From positions 186,001-250,000 of the forward strand of contig NZ_JACHLU010000006.1 in NCBI RefSeq assembly GCF_014204625.1: a stretch of DNA of 64,000 bases. Reading direction: 5' to 3'. The notes under the pieces are model-generated. The model searched no databases. It was not told where the DNA came from and saw only the letters and a list, made by a program, of their open reading frames with translations. The translations under genes were made by a program, and so were the position numbers. The stretch comes from Gillisella vitis. Its GTDB lineage: Bacteria > Pseudomonadota > Alphaproteobacteria > Rhizobiales > Rhizobiaceae. Position 1 is the first letter of the stretch. Every line of letters begins with the position of its first letter. Below, piece by piece: positions 53,697-61,706 of this stretch.

Positions 53697-54656
53697 TTAA
53701 CGGAAGAGCGACAGAACGTTTTCGGAGTTGGAATTGGCAATCGACAGAGCCTGAATGCCGAGCTGCTGCTGCGTCTGAAGCGCCTTCAGCTTGGTCGATT
53801 CCTCGTTCATGTCGGCGTCAACAAGCTTACCAACGCCCACTTCAATCGTGTCGCTCAGGTCCTTGGCGAAGCTGGCCTGGGTTTCAATCCGGCTCTTGGT
53901 CGCGCCAATCGTTGCAGCGGCATCCGTCATGCTCGACAGCATTTTATCAACCGAAGCCACCATGCCGTCGATCAAGACATCTGACGTGTCTGATGCCAGC
54001 GTCACTTCTGTACCAGTCGATGCCGACGTGCCTTCCGAAGCAATCAGGAAGTAGGTGCCAGTGGTCGTGGTGGTGCCCTGTACAAATGTTGCTGTGGTTG
54101 CAGCGGTCAGCAAGCCATCTGCAGCATTATTATCGTTGATCAGCAACGAACTGGATGTGTCGAACGAGATCGTCTTGATCGAAACATTGCCATCGCTGCC
54201 ACGCACAAACGAGCCAACCATTTCCTGGGTCGTACCAGCTTCGGTGCTGCTATACAGCCAGTTTTCACCGTTGAACGAAGCAGACTTGGCAATCGAGCCA
54301 AGCTGGTTCTTCAGCTCGGTCAGCTCCTTGTTGATCTTCTCTTTGTCAACGCCTGGTTCACGTGCTGCAACAAGCTTGGCCTTGATGTCGGTAACAACAT
54401 CAATAGCGGCTTCCATGCCGGTGTAAGCGGTATCGGTCTTGGCGGCACCAACACCAAGGGCGTCCTGAACAGCCGACATGGCTTTGTTGTCAGAGCGCAT
54501 GGTGGTCGCAATCGACCAGTAAGCGGCATTATCAGAAGCATCCTTCACCTTATAACCAGATGAAATCGCGCTCTGGGTCTTTTCCATATCGGCATTGATA
54601 GAGCGCAGCGTGGAAAGTGCACTGATAGCCGAGCTGTTTGTCATGATACTTGTCAT
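53697..54656 (-). CDS. flaA: Flagellin FlaA (first copy)
   Basis: This 319-residue filament subunit has the N-terminal TSIMTNSSAISALSTLRSINADMEKTQSAISSGYKVKDASDNAAYW and C-terminal NEESTKLKALQTQQQLGIQALSIANSNSENVLSLFR. The D0/D1 parts are flagellin-typical and the variable domain is small. The stretch 54231-54450 is almost base-for-base the same as 52981-53200 in flaB. ATG 54656 has AAGGGA eight bases upstream. As the first flagellin after fliP it corresponds to flaA of related species. Confidence 0.96.
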   Translation of the reverse strand: MTSIMTNSSAISALSTLRSINADMEKTQSAISSGYKVKDASDNAAYWSIATTMRSDNKAMSAVQDALGVGAAKTDTAYTGMEAAIDVVTDIKAKLVAAREPGVDKEKINKELTELKNQLGSIAKSASFNGENWLYSSTEAGTTQEMVGSFVRGSDGNVSIKTISFDTSSSLLINDNNAADGLLTAATTATFVQGTTTTTGTYFLIASEGTSASTGTEVTLASDTSDVLIDGMVASVDKMLSSMTDAAATIGATKSRIETQASFAKDLSDTIEVGVGKLVDADMNEESTKLKALQTQQQLGIQALSIANSNSENVLSLFR

Positions 54657-54734
54657 GATATCTGTCCCTTAAATTACAAGATACGTGAGAGGGACATGCC
54701 GGATTAACAACCGGCAGAAGCGATCGACATCATG
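54657..54734 (-). promoter_or_regulatory. Structured leader of flaA
   Basis: Minus-strand order: CATGATG (plus 54728-54734), CCGG (54711-54714), CCGG (54699-54702), UGUCCCU (plus AGGGACA 54690-54696), SD AGGGACA (plus 54663-54669). The last two are fully complementary (7 pairs, A-U where the other three genes have G-U), with a 20-nt loop. The region beyond, to 54994, is AT-rich and holds no gene. Confidence 0.6.
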
Positions 54735-54994
54735 TCAGTTAATCTGAGTTTTCATTAACTCGCCTCTGGCCACTAAAAAACCACGGGGCAATTTAAAGGG
54801 AGCTGAATAAAATTAGTAAAGAAATCCTTAAACCAAGCAAAAACACCCAATCAAGGCCAGGCATGATGGGCTGATGTGCTTTATGGTTTACAAGGAGTTG
54901 ATAATTTTGCACAAAACTGGTGCTACAGGATCAATATCGATCCACTTTATGTCGCCTATATTGAAGGGATTTCAAGTCTGGCTCTCTCAACAGA

Positions 54995-55092
54995 ATCGGA
55001 CCGAAAAGTGGGAACCTGTTTTCGGATAAATCCGATGCGAAAACAAAAAACTGATAGCATCGGGCCGATTCAGGTTTTTGGCACGATGCTAT
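54995..55092. repeat. RIME-like element, family C (second copy)
   Basis: ATCGGACCGAAAAGTGGGAA, TTTTCGGATAAATCCGATGC, then GCATCGGGCCGATTC and GGCACGATGCTAT correspond block by block to 3059-3156. It is fused directly to a family A element. Confidence 0.75.
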
Positions 55093-55191
55093 GTCTGTCT
55101 GGTTCAATCTGAACCTGACAGACTCTCAATTTCTTTGTTTGCGTTTGTCTGATCAGTAAACCCGGTGACCACTTTTCCCTGACAAACTCTA
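55093..55191. repeat. RIME-like element, family A (fourth copy, reversed)
   Basis: GTCTGGTTCAATCTGAACCTGAC, CTTTGTTTGCGTTTGTCTGA, AAACCCGGTGACCACTTT and CCCTGACAAACTCTA. The final CTA (55189-55191) is the minus-strand TAG stop of fliP. Confidence 0.85.
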
Positions 55192-55926
55192 ATGAAACGA
55201 TCGCACCAGACTGCCAACGAGAAGGTTCCAGCCGTCAATCAGCACAAAGAACAGGATCTTGAAGGGAAGCGAGATCGATGTTGGCGGCAACATCATCATG
55301 CCCATTGCCATCGTAATGGTCGAGACAATCATGTCGATCACCAGAAATGGCAGGATAATCAGAAAGCCGATTTCAAAACCGCGCCGGATTTCTGACAGCA
55401 TGAAGGCCGGGATCAGAACCCGATAATCAACCTTGCCGTCCACAACGGGATTTTGATTGCGCTCATTGGCCAGTTCAATGAACAGCCGCAGGTCTTTTTC
55501 GCGGGTATTATCAGCCATGAAAGTACGGAACGGCTCTGCCATTTTCGGAACCGCTTCCGCTTCAGTCATTTGATTGTCCAGCAAGGGACGCACACCCTCG
55601 CGCCAGGCCTGATCCATGGTTGGCGTCATGACATAAAAGGTCATGAACAGGGCAAGACTGGTGAGAATCATGTTGGATGGCGTGCTGGCCAGCCCCATGC
55701 CGGACCGCAGAATGGAAAATGCAATGATGAAGCGCGGAAAGCTCGTCACCATGATCAGGATGCCGGGTGCAACGGACAGAACCGTCAGCAGACCAAACGT
55801 GCGAATGATCCAGGAGGCCGCAGAGCCGTCCACGGGCGCATTCAGAAGATTTGTCGGAAACTGCTGCGCCTGTGCAAGTTCCGGGACCGCGATCATCGCG
55901 GCAATCAAGATGAGATATCGAATCAT
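55189..55926 (-). CDS. fliP: Flagellar export gate protein FliP
   Basis: This 245-residue inner-membrane pore protein has an N-terminal signal-like segment (MIRYLILIAAMIAVPELAQA) and four core helices with the family text LTVLSVAPGILIMVTSFPRFIIAFSILRSGMG, IPAFMLSEIRRGFEIGFLIILPFLVIDMIVSTITMAMGMMMLPP and SLPFKILFFVLIDGWNLL. It is the last gene of the flgB-fliP unit and overlaps fliL by ATGA. Its TAG stop comes from a repeat element. Confidence 0.96.
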   Translation of the reverse strand: MIRYLILIAAMIAVPELAQAQQFPTNLLNAPVDGSAASWIIRTFGLLTVLSVAPGILIMVTSFPRFIIAFSILRSGMGLASTPSNMILTSLALFMTFYVMTPTMDQAWREGVRPLLDNQMTEAEAVPKMAEPFRTFMADNTREKDLRLFIELANERNQNPVVDGKVDYRVLIPAFMLSEIRRGFEIGFLIILPFLVIDMIVSTITMAMGMMMLPPTSISLPFKILFFVLIDGWNLLVGSLVRSFH

Positions 55927-56450
55927 TCGATGACAAACGTCCTAAACATAACCTTCGATACCCGCCCTTCGGAGCGCAGGTCAACTCGCTCTTGCAAGTC
56001 ATCCTTCAAATAATTGAAACCGCGCGGCCCTTCAATCTGCTGAAGATTAACCGTGCGCATATAGGCCATGATGTCCTGCTGAATATCCTCGGCCAGTTTT
56101 ACGTCGGTTGGGCCGTTAAACACAAGCGCAACTTCCATTCTCACCCAGCTCTCGGACGGATAGGCAAGATTGGTGGTAATCGGGTCCAACTGGACAATGC
56201 CATTGGCTTCAGCCGGAATTTTCGGAATTAACTCCGCCTGTTCCCCTTCTTTACCGCCCTCTTTCTTGGCGGCCTCTGCCGCAGCTGCCTTTTCCTGGGC
56301 CTCATTGGCGGCTTTGATTTTCGGCGCAACCATGATGCCAACCATCCAGCCGCCACCGGCACCAACAACGGTCAGGCCAGCAAGTGCCGCAATCAGCAGA
56401 ATGGGAGACGCCTTTTTCTTCGGGCCCTCCAGAGCCAGGGGATCAACCAT
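55923..56450 (-). CDS. fliL: Flagellar basal-body-associated protein FliL
   Basis: This 175-residue protein has one membrane helix (SPILLIAALAGLTVVGAGGGWMVGIMVAP), an Ala/Lys/Glu-rich linker and a periplasmic domain ending RSEGRVSKVMFRTFVIE, the usual FliL end. It surrounds the stator and helps motor output. ATG 56450 has AGGAAA upstream; GTG 56453 is directly before. The 106-bp gap to flgH is the largest inside this unit. Confidence 0.92.
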   Translation of the reverse strand: MVDPLALEGPKKKASPILLIAALAGLTVVGAGGGWMVGIMVAPKIKAANEAQEKAAAAEAAKKEGGKEGEQAELIPKIPAEANGIVQLDPITTNLAYPSESWVRMEVALVFNGPTDVKLAEDIQQDIMAYMRTVNLQQIEGPRGFNYLKDDLQERVDLRSEGRVSKVMFRTFVIE

Positions 56451-56556
56451 CACATTTTCCTGTTTCTTGTCTTGGCGGCATGGGCCGTGTTGCAGAAGAT
56501 GGCCTGCCTTGCAATATCAGGCAGGTCATCGTTCATTCATGGTCGCCTCATCCCGA

Positions 56557-57273
56557 TCAGAACGGTGAGAACATATCCACCGTCTGTTGGCCAATTGGCG
56601 GCTGCTGCACCTCTGTCAGACGACCGCGACCACCGTAAGAAATACGGGCTTCAGCAATCTTCTCATAGGAAATGGTATTCTTGGAATCCACATCCTGCGG
56701 TCGGACAATACCGGCAACGTTCAGGATGCGAAGCTCCTGGTTGACGCGCACTTCCTGCGAACCACTGATCAGCAGATTGCCATTTTCCAGAATGCTGGTC
56801 ACCACTGCGGCCACCATCAAGGTCAGGGTTTCTGATCGGTCAACCGAGCCCTTGCCGTCCGAGCTGGAATTGGAGTCCGTGCTCAGATCCCCATCCGAGT
56901 CCGGTGCCGTCAGTCCAAACAGGTTAAAGGCCGTTGACCATGTCAGCGACGTCGAGTTCTTGCGGCTTCTTGAGGTATCATTCTTGAACTTCGCCTTGTC
57001 CGCGATGGAAATGTTCACCGTCAGCAAATCGCCGACATTGATCGCGCGGGAATCCTTGAACAGCGCCGATTGGCTGTCATTCCACAAGGAATAGCCATTG
57101 CTGACAGCCTTGGCCTGCTTGGGATAGCTCGACATTTGCGGTGCCTGGCTATAGCGCAGGCCACTGCCGACCGGGCTCATGGACGGCGCATTGCCAATTT
57201 CCTTGAGGGTGGTCTGATTTCCACATCCACTAAGAACAGCGGCAAGAAACACCACGGTGGTGCGCTTTATCAT
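56557..57273 (-). CDS. flgH: Flagellar L-ring lipoprotein FlgH
   Basis: This 238-residue outer-membrane ring protein has a lipoprotein signal with the lipobox LSGC (Cys17). The conserved text SLWNDSQSALFKDSRAINVGDLLTVNISIADKAKFKNDTSR and GNLLISGSQEVRVNQELRILNVAGIVRPQDVDSKNTISYEKIAEARISYGGRG is intact. It overlaps motE by ATGA. Confidence 0.95.
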   Translation of the reverse strand: MIKRTTVVFLAAVLSGCGNQTTLKEIGNAPSMSPVGSGLRYSQAPQMSSYPKQAKAVSNGYSLWNDSQSALFKDSRAINVGDLLTVNISIADKAKFKNDTSRSRKNSTSLTWSTAFNLFGLTAPDSDGDLSTDSNSSSDGKGSVDRSETLTLMVAAVVTSILENGNLLISGSQEVRVNQELRILNVAGIVRPQDVDSKNTISYEKIAEARISYGGRGRLTEVQQPPIGQQTVDMFSPF

Positions 57274-57800
57274 GAGGGATCCTTTGAGGTATTGGGATCA
57301 GCAGCGCTGGACATGATGGCTGCAATCATCGCAGCCTTGTCAGGGGCCATTTCGCTGAAGATCAAACTGGATTGCTTGGGCGGAAGCTTCATGACAATGG
57401 CTGCCGCCAGCATGGGATTGACCTTCTCCAGCTGAGGCGCTGCCGCATCCGGCTTCATGTTTTTGTAAATATCAATAATGCCCGCTTCCGCACGCTGCAT
57501 GAATTCGTTGCGGCGCGACAGCCAGTCCTGATATTCCGCCTTGCGGGCCTCAAGTGTTTTGATACGCTCGTTGACTTCCGCCTGTAGTTTTTCAAGATCC
57601 TGCTTTTGCAGCAGATAGCGCTGGTCGCGTGCCGGATCCGCGATATTGGTGCAAAATTGCTGTATTTCGTCGACAGTGGCATTGGCTGGCGGTGCCACGC
57701 TCTGGGCGCTGCCGGGCAAAACCGAAAGTGTCAAAAACCCGCAGGCCAGAACCAGAGCACCTGCGCCAAATCCCTGTTTTGAGGTGTTGGTCATCGTCAT
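57270..57800 (-). CDS. motE: Motility protein MotE (MotC chaperone)
   Basis: This 176-residue exported protein has a signal segment (GAGALVLACGFLTLSVLPGSAQS), a coiled coil (YLLQKQDLEKLQAEVNERIKTLEARKAEYQDWLSRRNEF) and a C-terminal MgtE-N-like helical block (MLAAAIVMKLPPKQSSLIFSEMAPDKAAMIAAIMSSA). In Sinorhizobium MotE is required for folding or stability of MotC. It is coupled on both sides by 4-nt overlaps (flgI and flgH). Confidence 0.88.
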   Translation of the reverse strand: MTMTNTSKQGFGAGALVLACGFLTLSVLPGSAQSVAPPANATVDEIQQFCTNIADPARDQRYLLQKQDLEKLQAEVNERIKTLEARKAEYQDWLSRRNEFMQRAEAGIIDIYKNMKPDAAAPQLEKVNPMLAAAIVMKLPPKQSSLIFSEMAPDKAAMIAAIMSSAADPNTSKDPS

Positions 57801-58912
57801 TGCAGCACAAGCTCCGCTTGAAGGGCACCGGCAGATTTGATGCCTTGCAGGATGGCGATGATACCGTCAGGTTTCACACCGATATTGTTCAGCCCCGCCA
57901 CCAGCGTGCGCAGGTCCGGCCCCTCGACAATGGCAACATTGCCACCATTTTGCTGGGCGGTAATATCGGTCTGCGGCTGAATGGCTGTCTGGCCATTCGA
58001 GAAAGGCAGAGGTTGCACCACCTGCGGCGTTTCATTGACCTGCACCGTCAACGTGCCATAGCTGACAGCCACCTTGGAAACACGAACGTCAGCGCCAATC
58101 ACAATGGTGCCGGTGCGCTCATTGATCACCACCTTTGCGGGGGTATCGGTATCGACAATCAGATTTTCAATATCGGCCATCAACTGGGCCAGGTCCGCAG
58201 TTCGCGGCTTCTGGATCACCACTTCCTGGCTGTCGCGTGCTTCGGCAATCGGTCCGCCATAGGTGGCAGCTGCGTAATTGTTGATGCGTCGCGCCATGCC
58301 AAGAGCTGTCGAAAAATCCGGGTTGCGCAATTGCAGCACCAGATTAACAGAATCCTTGAACTTTGATGGCAGTTCTCTTTCAATAATTGCACCATTGGGC
58401 ACGCGGCCAGAGGTCGTTACACCTTCTGTCACCGTTGCCGCCTGCCCTTGTGCGGTAAAGCCGGAAACCACGACAGAGCCTTGGGTCACAGCATAAATCT
58501 GACCATCCGCACCAGACAGCGATGTCATGACCAGCGTACCGCCACGCAACGATGTCGCATCGCCAAGCGAGCTGACGGTGGCATCAATGCGGCTACCGGG
58601 ACTGGCAAAAGGCGGCAATGTTGCGGTCACCATCACGGCTGCAACGTTTTTTGCGGCCGACTGGCCGCCTTGCGTTGAAATGCCCAGATTCTGAAGCATG
58701 GCACGCATGGATTGATCGGTAAAGGGTGATGAGCGCAAGCTGTCGCCAGTGCCTTGCAGACCCACGACAAGGCCATAACCAATCAACTGGTTATCGCGGC
58801 CAGCCTGCAACGAGGCAATGTCTTTGATACGCGAGCCTTGAGCTGCCGCCGCACCGGCTATGGCCAGCGCCATCCCGGTCAGAACCGTCAAAACATAAAA
58901 ACGGATACTCAT
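57797..58912 (-). CDS. flgI: Flagellar P-ring protein FlgI
   Basis: This 371-residue protein has a cleavable signal (FYVLTVLTGMALAIAGAAAAQG) and the P-ring core SRIKDIASLQAGRDNQLIGYGLVVGLQGTGDSLRSSPFTDQSMRAMLQNLG. The C-terminus GPDLRTLVAGLNNIGVKPDGIIAILQGIKSAGALQAELVLQ is typical. It assembles in the periplasm around the rod, with FlgA as chaperone. Starts overlap: flgA stop/flgI ATG share ATGA. Confidence 0.96.
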   Translation of the reverse strand: MSIRFYVLTVLTGMALAIAGAAAAQGSRIKDIASLQAGRDNQLIGYGLVVGLQGTGDSLRSSPFTDQSMRAMLQNLGISTQGGQSAAKNVAAVMVTATLPPFASPGSRIDATVSSLGDATSLRGGTLVMTSLSGADGQIYAVTQGSVVVSGFTAQGQAATVTEGVTTSGRVPNGAIIERELPSKFKDSVNLVLQLRNPDFSTALGMARRINNYAAATYGGPIAEARDSQEVVIQKPRTADLAQLMADIENLIVDTDTPAKVVINERTGTIVIGADVRVSKVAVSYGTLTVQVNETPQVVQPLPFSNGQTAIQPQTDITAQQNGGNVAIVEGPDLRTLVAGLNNIGVKPDGIIAILQGIKSAGALQAELVLQ

Positions 58913-59394
58913 TTTGCCATCACCTGCACCGTGCCATCTGCCATAACCGTACCGTTGACAATCTGGCCGGAATCGAGATTGCGAACACGGATGACATCAC
59001 CAATATTGGCGTCATCCATCGGGCTGCCACCGGCGGAGATTGTCAGATTGCCAATGCTCACCACCAGACGAAGTTTCGAGCCCCGTGTCACCGCATAGGG
59101 CTTTTTCAACATTGCCAACGGGATTGTCCTGCCGGGCAGCAATGTTTTTGTGCTCAGCATCCCGGAAACCTCGGAGATGCTGGAGGCATAACCACCACCC
59201 AGATTTGGGTTTGTCACCTTCACCCGTTGCAGTTTGGACTCAGGAATCGCCTCACCGGGATAAATGATGTCCGACGGAACGATAGCGAACCGATCCGCAG
59301 CCGCAGCAAAGGGCACGGTGAGAAAGACCATCACCGCCGCGAGAACCGCTGCCCCTGTCAAACTGAACATTCTGTTTATTCGGCGAAACATCAT
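58909..59394 (-). CDS. flgA: P-ring assembly chaperone FlgA
   Basis: This 161-residue periplasmic chaperone has a signal peptide (LTGAAVLAAVMVFLTVPFAAAADRF) and a SAF-like domain: GEAIPESKLQRVKVTNPN, LPGRTIPLAMLKKPYAVTRGSKLRLVVSIGNLTISAGGSPMDDANIGDVIRVRNLDSGQIVNGTV. ATG 59394 has AAGGGG upstream. It lies 17 bp after flgG and overlaps flgI. Confidence 0.92.
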   Translation of the reverse strand: MMFRRINRMFSLTGAAVLAAVMVFLTVPFAAAADRFAIVPSDIIYPGEAIPESKLQRVKVTNPNLGGGYASSISEVSGMLSTKTLLPGRTIPLAMLKKPYAVTRGSKLRLVVSIGNLTISAGGSPMDDANIGDVIRVRNLDSGQIVNGTVMADGTVQVMAK

Positions 59395-59411
59395 GTCTGC
59401 CCCTTTGATGT

Positions 59412-60203
59412 TTACTTCAGGTTTTTACTGACGATCTGAGCCATTTCATCAGCGGTGGTAATGACCTTGGAATTCATCTCGTAAGCACGCTGTGCGGAGA
59501 TCAGGCCGGTGATTTCTGCAACCGAATCAACGTTGGACGATTCCAGATAACCCTGCTTGAGATAGCCATATCCAGCATCGCCAGGAACGCCATTGATGGG
59601 ATTGCCAGACGCATCGGTCTCCTGAAACAGGTTATCACCAATCGCCTTCAGACCGGCCGGATTGACGAAGGCCGAAATTTCCAGCTGGCCAAGTTCGGTA
59701 TAGGTCGTTGAATCACCCTGAAGCACAGAGACCGTTCCGGTCTCGCTGATCTTCACTTCGGTCGCATCGGTCGGAATGGTGATGTTTGGAATGATTCTGT
59801 AACCTTCCGTTGTCACCAGATTGCCGTCAGCATCCTTGTTCAATGCGCCGGCGCGGGTATAAAATGTGGTGGCACCATCCGGGCTTTGCACCTGAATATA
59901 ACCACGCCCCACGATAGCAACATCCAGCTCGTTCGAGGTCTGGCTCAACTCACCCTGTTTATCCAGGGTGCGCACTGCCGCTGTCTGAACGCCAAGACCA
60001 ATATTGGCACCTTCCGGCACAGCCGACTGATTGGCCCGGTTGGCAATGCCAACAGCCTTTTCGCTTTGATACAGCAGATCAGAGAACTCGGCGCGCGACT
60101 TCTTGAAGCCAGTCGTATTGATGTTGGCGATGTTGTTGGAGATCACCTCAAGGTTGGTCTGCTGGGCATTCATGCCAGTTGCGGCAATTGCGAGAGCTCT
60201 CAT
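59412..60203 (-). CDS. flgG: Flagellar distal rod protein FlgG
   Basis: This 263-residue rod subunit has the N-terminal rod motif [41 protein letters not shown] and C-terminal [44 protein letters not shown]. Length and motifs separate it from FlgF, which is at the right edge. It lies 18 bp after fliE. Confidence 0.96.
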   Translation of the reverse strand: MRALAIAATGMNAQQTNLEVISNNIANINTTGFKKSRAEFSDLLYQSEKAVGIANRANQSAVPEGANIGLGVQTAAVRTLDKQGELSQTSNELDVAIVGRGYIQVQSPDGATTFYTRAGALNKDADGNLVTTEGYRIIPNITIPTDATEVKISETGTVSVLQGDSTTYTELGQLEISAFVNPAGLKAIGDNLFQETDASGNPINGVPGDAGYGYLKQGYLESSNVDSVAEITGLISAQRAYEMNSKVITTADEMAQIVSKNLK

Positions 60204-60221
60204 GTTCTACGTTCCCTGAGG

Positions 60222-60599
60222 TTAAATCTGCATCTTGGTAATATCGAGATAGGCCGACACGATCTTGTCGCGCAGCGTGATGGCCGTTTGCAAAGACCGC
60301 TCCGCCGACATCATGGAATCCACGACCTCACGGGTGCTGACCTTACCCAACATGCCACCAACCGAATTGGTTTCGGCGGTCTTCAAATTCGTCACAGCAT
60401 CGGTCATCAGGCCACCGATAACGTCACTGAAGCTGGCACCGGTTGCCGTGCCTGGCGTTGAATCCGCCTTGGTAACACCTTGCAGACCCAGAGCGGACAT
60501 ACCGCCTGCCACAGACGCGGTGCTGGAGCCTTCGCTACTGATGCCGTCCATACCGCCTGATGTGGTGAGGGAGCTGATTTTGCTGATGGAATCGATCAT
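60222..60599 (-). CDS. fliE: Flagellar MS-ring/rod adaptor FliE
   Basis: This 125-residue protein has a Gly/Ser-rich N-terminus and the conserved C-terminal helix [41 protein letters not shown]. It links the MS ring to the proximal rod. Its ATG overlaps the flgC TGA (ATGA). Confidence 0.94.
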   Translation of the reverse strand: MIDSISKISSLTTSGGMDGISSEGSSTASVAGGMSALGLQGVTKADSTPGTATGASFSDVIGGLMTDAVTNLKTAETNSVGGMLGKVSTREVVDSMMSAERSLQTAITLRDKIVSAYLDITKMQI

Positions 60600-61033
60600 T
60601 GTGAGCTCTTCAACAGGTCAAGGGTGGAGGAAATCAAATCTTTGGTTTGACGAATGGATTGCAGATTGGCCTCATAGGAGCGGTTGGCCTCGCGCATATC
60701 GGCCATCTCGATCAGCACATTCACATTCGGCATTTTCACGTAACCATTGCCATCCGCAGCCGGATTGCTGGGATCGTAGGTTTCCGTGAAATCGGATTTG
60801 TCGAAACCGAGCTTTTTCACCTTGACGACATCTGCGCCCGAGGCTCGATCAACTTCCGAGCCAAAGGTAATGGTCTTGCGACGATAGGGGTCTGCGCCGG
60901 GCGTGTCGCCGGTGCTCTGGGCATTGGCAATATTTTCTGACACGATCCGCAGGCGGGTGGATTGAACTTCCAGTCCACCTCCGGCGATTTTCAAAGCAGC
61001 GGACAGGGGATCGGTCGCCGTTACAGAATCCAT
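60596..61033 (-). CDS. flgC: Flagellar proximal rod protein FlgC
   Basis: This 145-residue rod subunit has [33 protein letters not shown] at the start and [44 protein letters not shown] at the end. It lies three bases after flgB and overlaps fliE. Confidence 0.95.
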   Translation of the reverse strand: MDSVTATDPLSAALKIAGGGLEVQSTRLRIVSENIANAQSTGDTPGADPYRRKTITFGSEVDRASGADVVKVKKLGFDKSDFTETYDPSNPAADGNGYVKMPNVNVLIEMADMREANRSYEANLQSIRQTKDLISSTLDLLKSSQ

Positions 61034-61036
61034 GGT

Positions 61037-61429
61037 TTACCTCTTTACAGTCATCAGCATCATGCGATTGAAACTACTGACGAGGTTTGTGTTGAGTTGG
61101 TGCTGGCGCTGGATTTCGCCCATCTTGATCATTTCATCCGAGAGAGACACGGAGTTGCCCGAAACCTGCATGCCGATCTCGTCATTGAGGGGTGTTTCAC
61201 GCACCTCAACATTCAGATCCGTGCTCAGGTCGCTGGACGCGAAATGGCGGGAATTGGTGCGGGCCATGCCAAAATGGCCGGAATCGATCATTGCATTAAA
61301 GGGCGTAATGTCCTTTGCGGCAAATTTCGGTGTATTTGCATTTGCGACGTTGCCGGCAACGACTTCCTGACGCAGCGAAAGCCATTCAGCCTGCCGTGAT
61401 GCCAAGTCAAAAAGTTGTATCGGTTGCAT
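61037..61429 (-). CDS. flgB: Flagellar proximal rod protein FlgB
   Basis: This 130-residue rod subunit has LFDLASRQAEWLSLRQEVVAGNVANANTPKFAAKDITPFNAM and the C-terminal VSLSDEMIKMGEIQRQHQLNTNLVSSFNRMMLMTVKR. It is the first gene of flgBC-fliE-flgGA-flgI-motE-flgH-fliL-fliP. The 277-bp gap upstream (61430-61706) carries a terminator and presumably the promoter for this unit. Confidence 0.94.
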   Translation of the reverse strand: MQPIQLFDLASRQAEWLSLRQEVVAGNVANANTPKFAAKDITPFNAMIDSGHFGMARTNSRHFASSDLSTDLNVEVRETPLNDEIGMQVSGNSVSLSDEMIKMGEIQRQHQLNTNLVSSFNRMMLMTVKR

Positions 61430-61650
61430 AGGTCTGTCTCCAATTTACAGTCTGGAGATTAGGCCGGTAATCTTGCGTGGGACTTACGGAAAACGCTGCA
61501 ATTTAAGGAGAATTCAAAACACACGAAACTGTGATTTTCATCACAGCACCACAAGAAAGAACACATCCAGATTATCAATAAAATACAATGTCTTACATGT
61601 CATATACCGCAGCCATATACCGTAGATTGCGCAGCAGGTGGTATCCGCTG

Positions 61651-61683
61651 AAAGCAAAAACGCCGCACAGATGTACGGCGTTT
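61651..61683 (-). terminator. Rho-independent terminator after the fliI unit
   Basis: AAACGCCG (plus 61658-61665) pairs with CGGCGTTT (61676-61683); on the minus strand TTTTTGCTTT follows. It separates the flgF-fliI-orf transcript from the flgB operon. Confidence 0.88.
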
Positions 61684-61706
61684 CAACCCTTGCGAAAAAC
61701 AGCCCG

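Noticed and set aside
54876..55112. Plus-strand ORF upstream of flaA
   Set aside because: Its second half is repeat element DNA (families C and A), so it is unlikely to be a gene.
870..55191. A CRISPR array made of the repeated palindromes
   Set aside because: Copies are far apart and not regularly spaced, and no cas gene is present.
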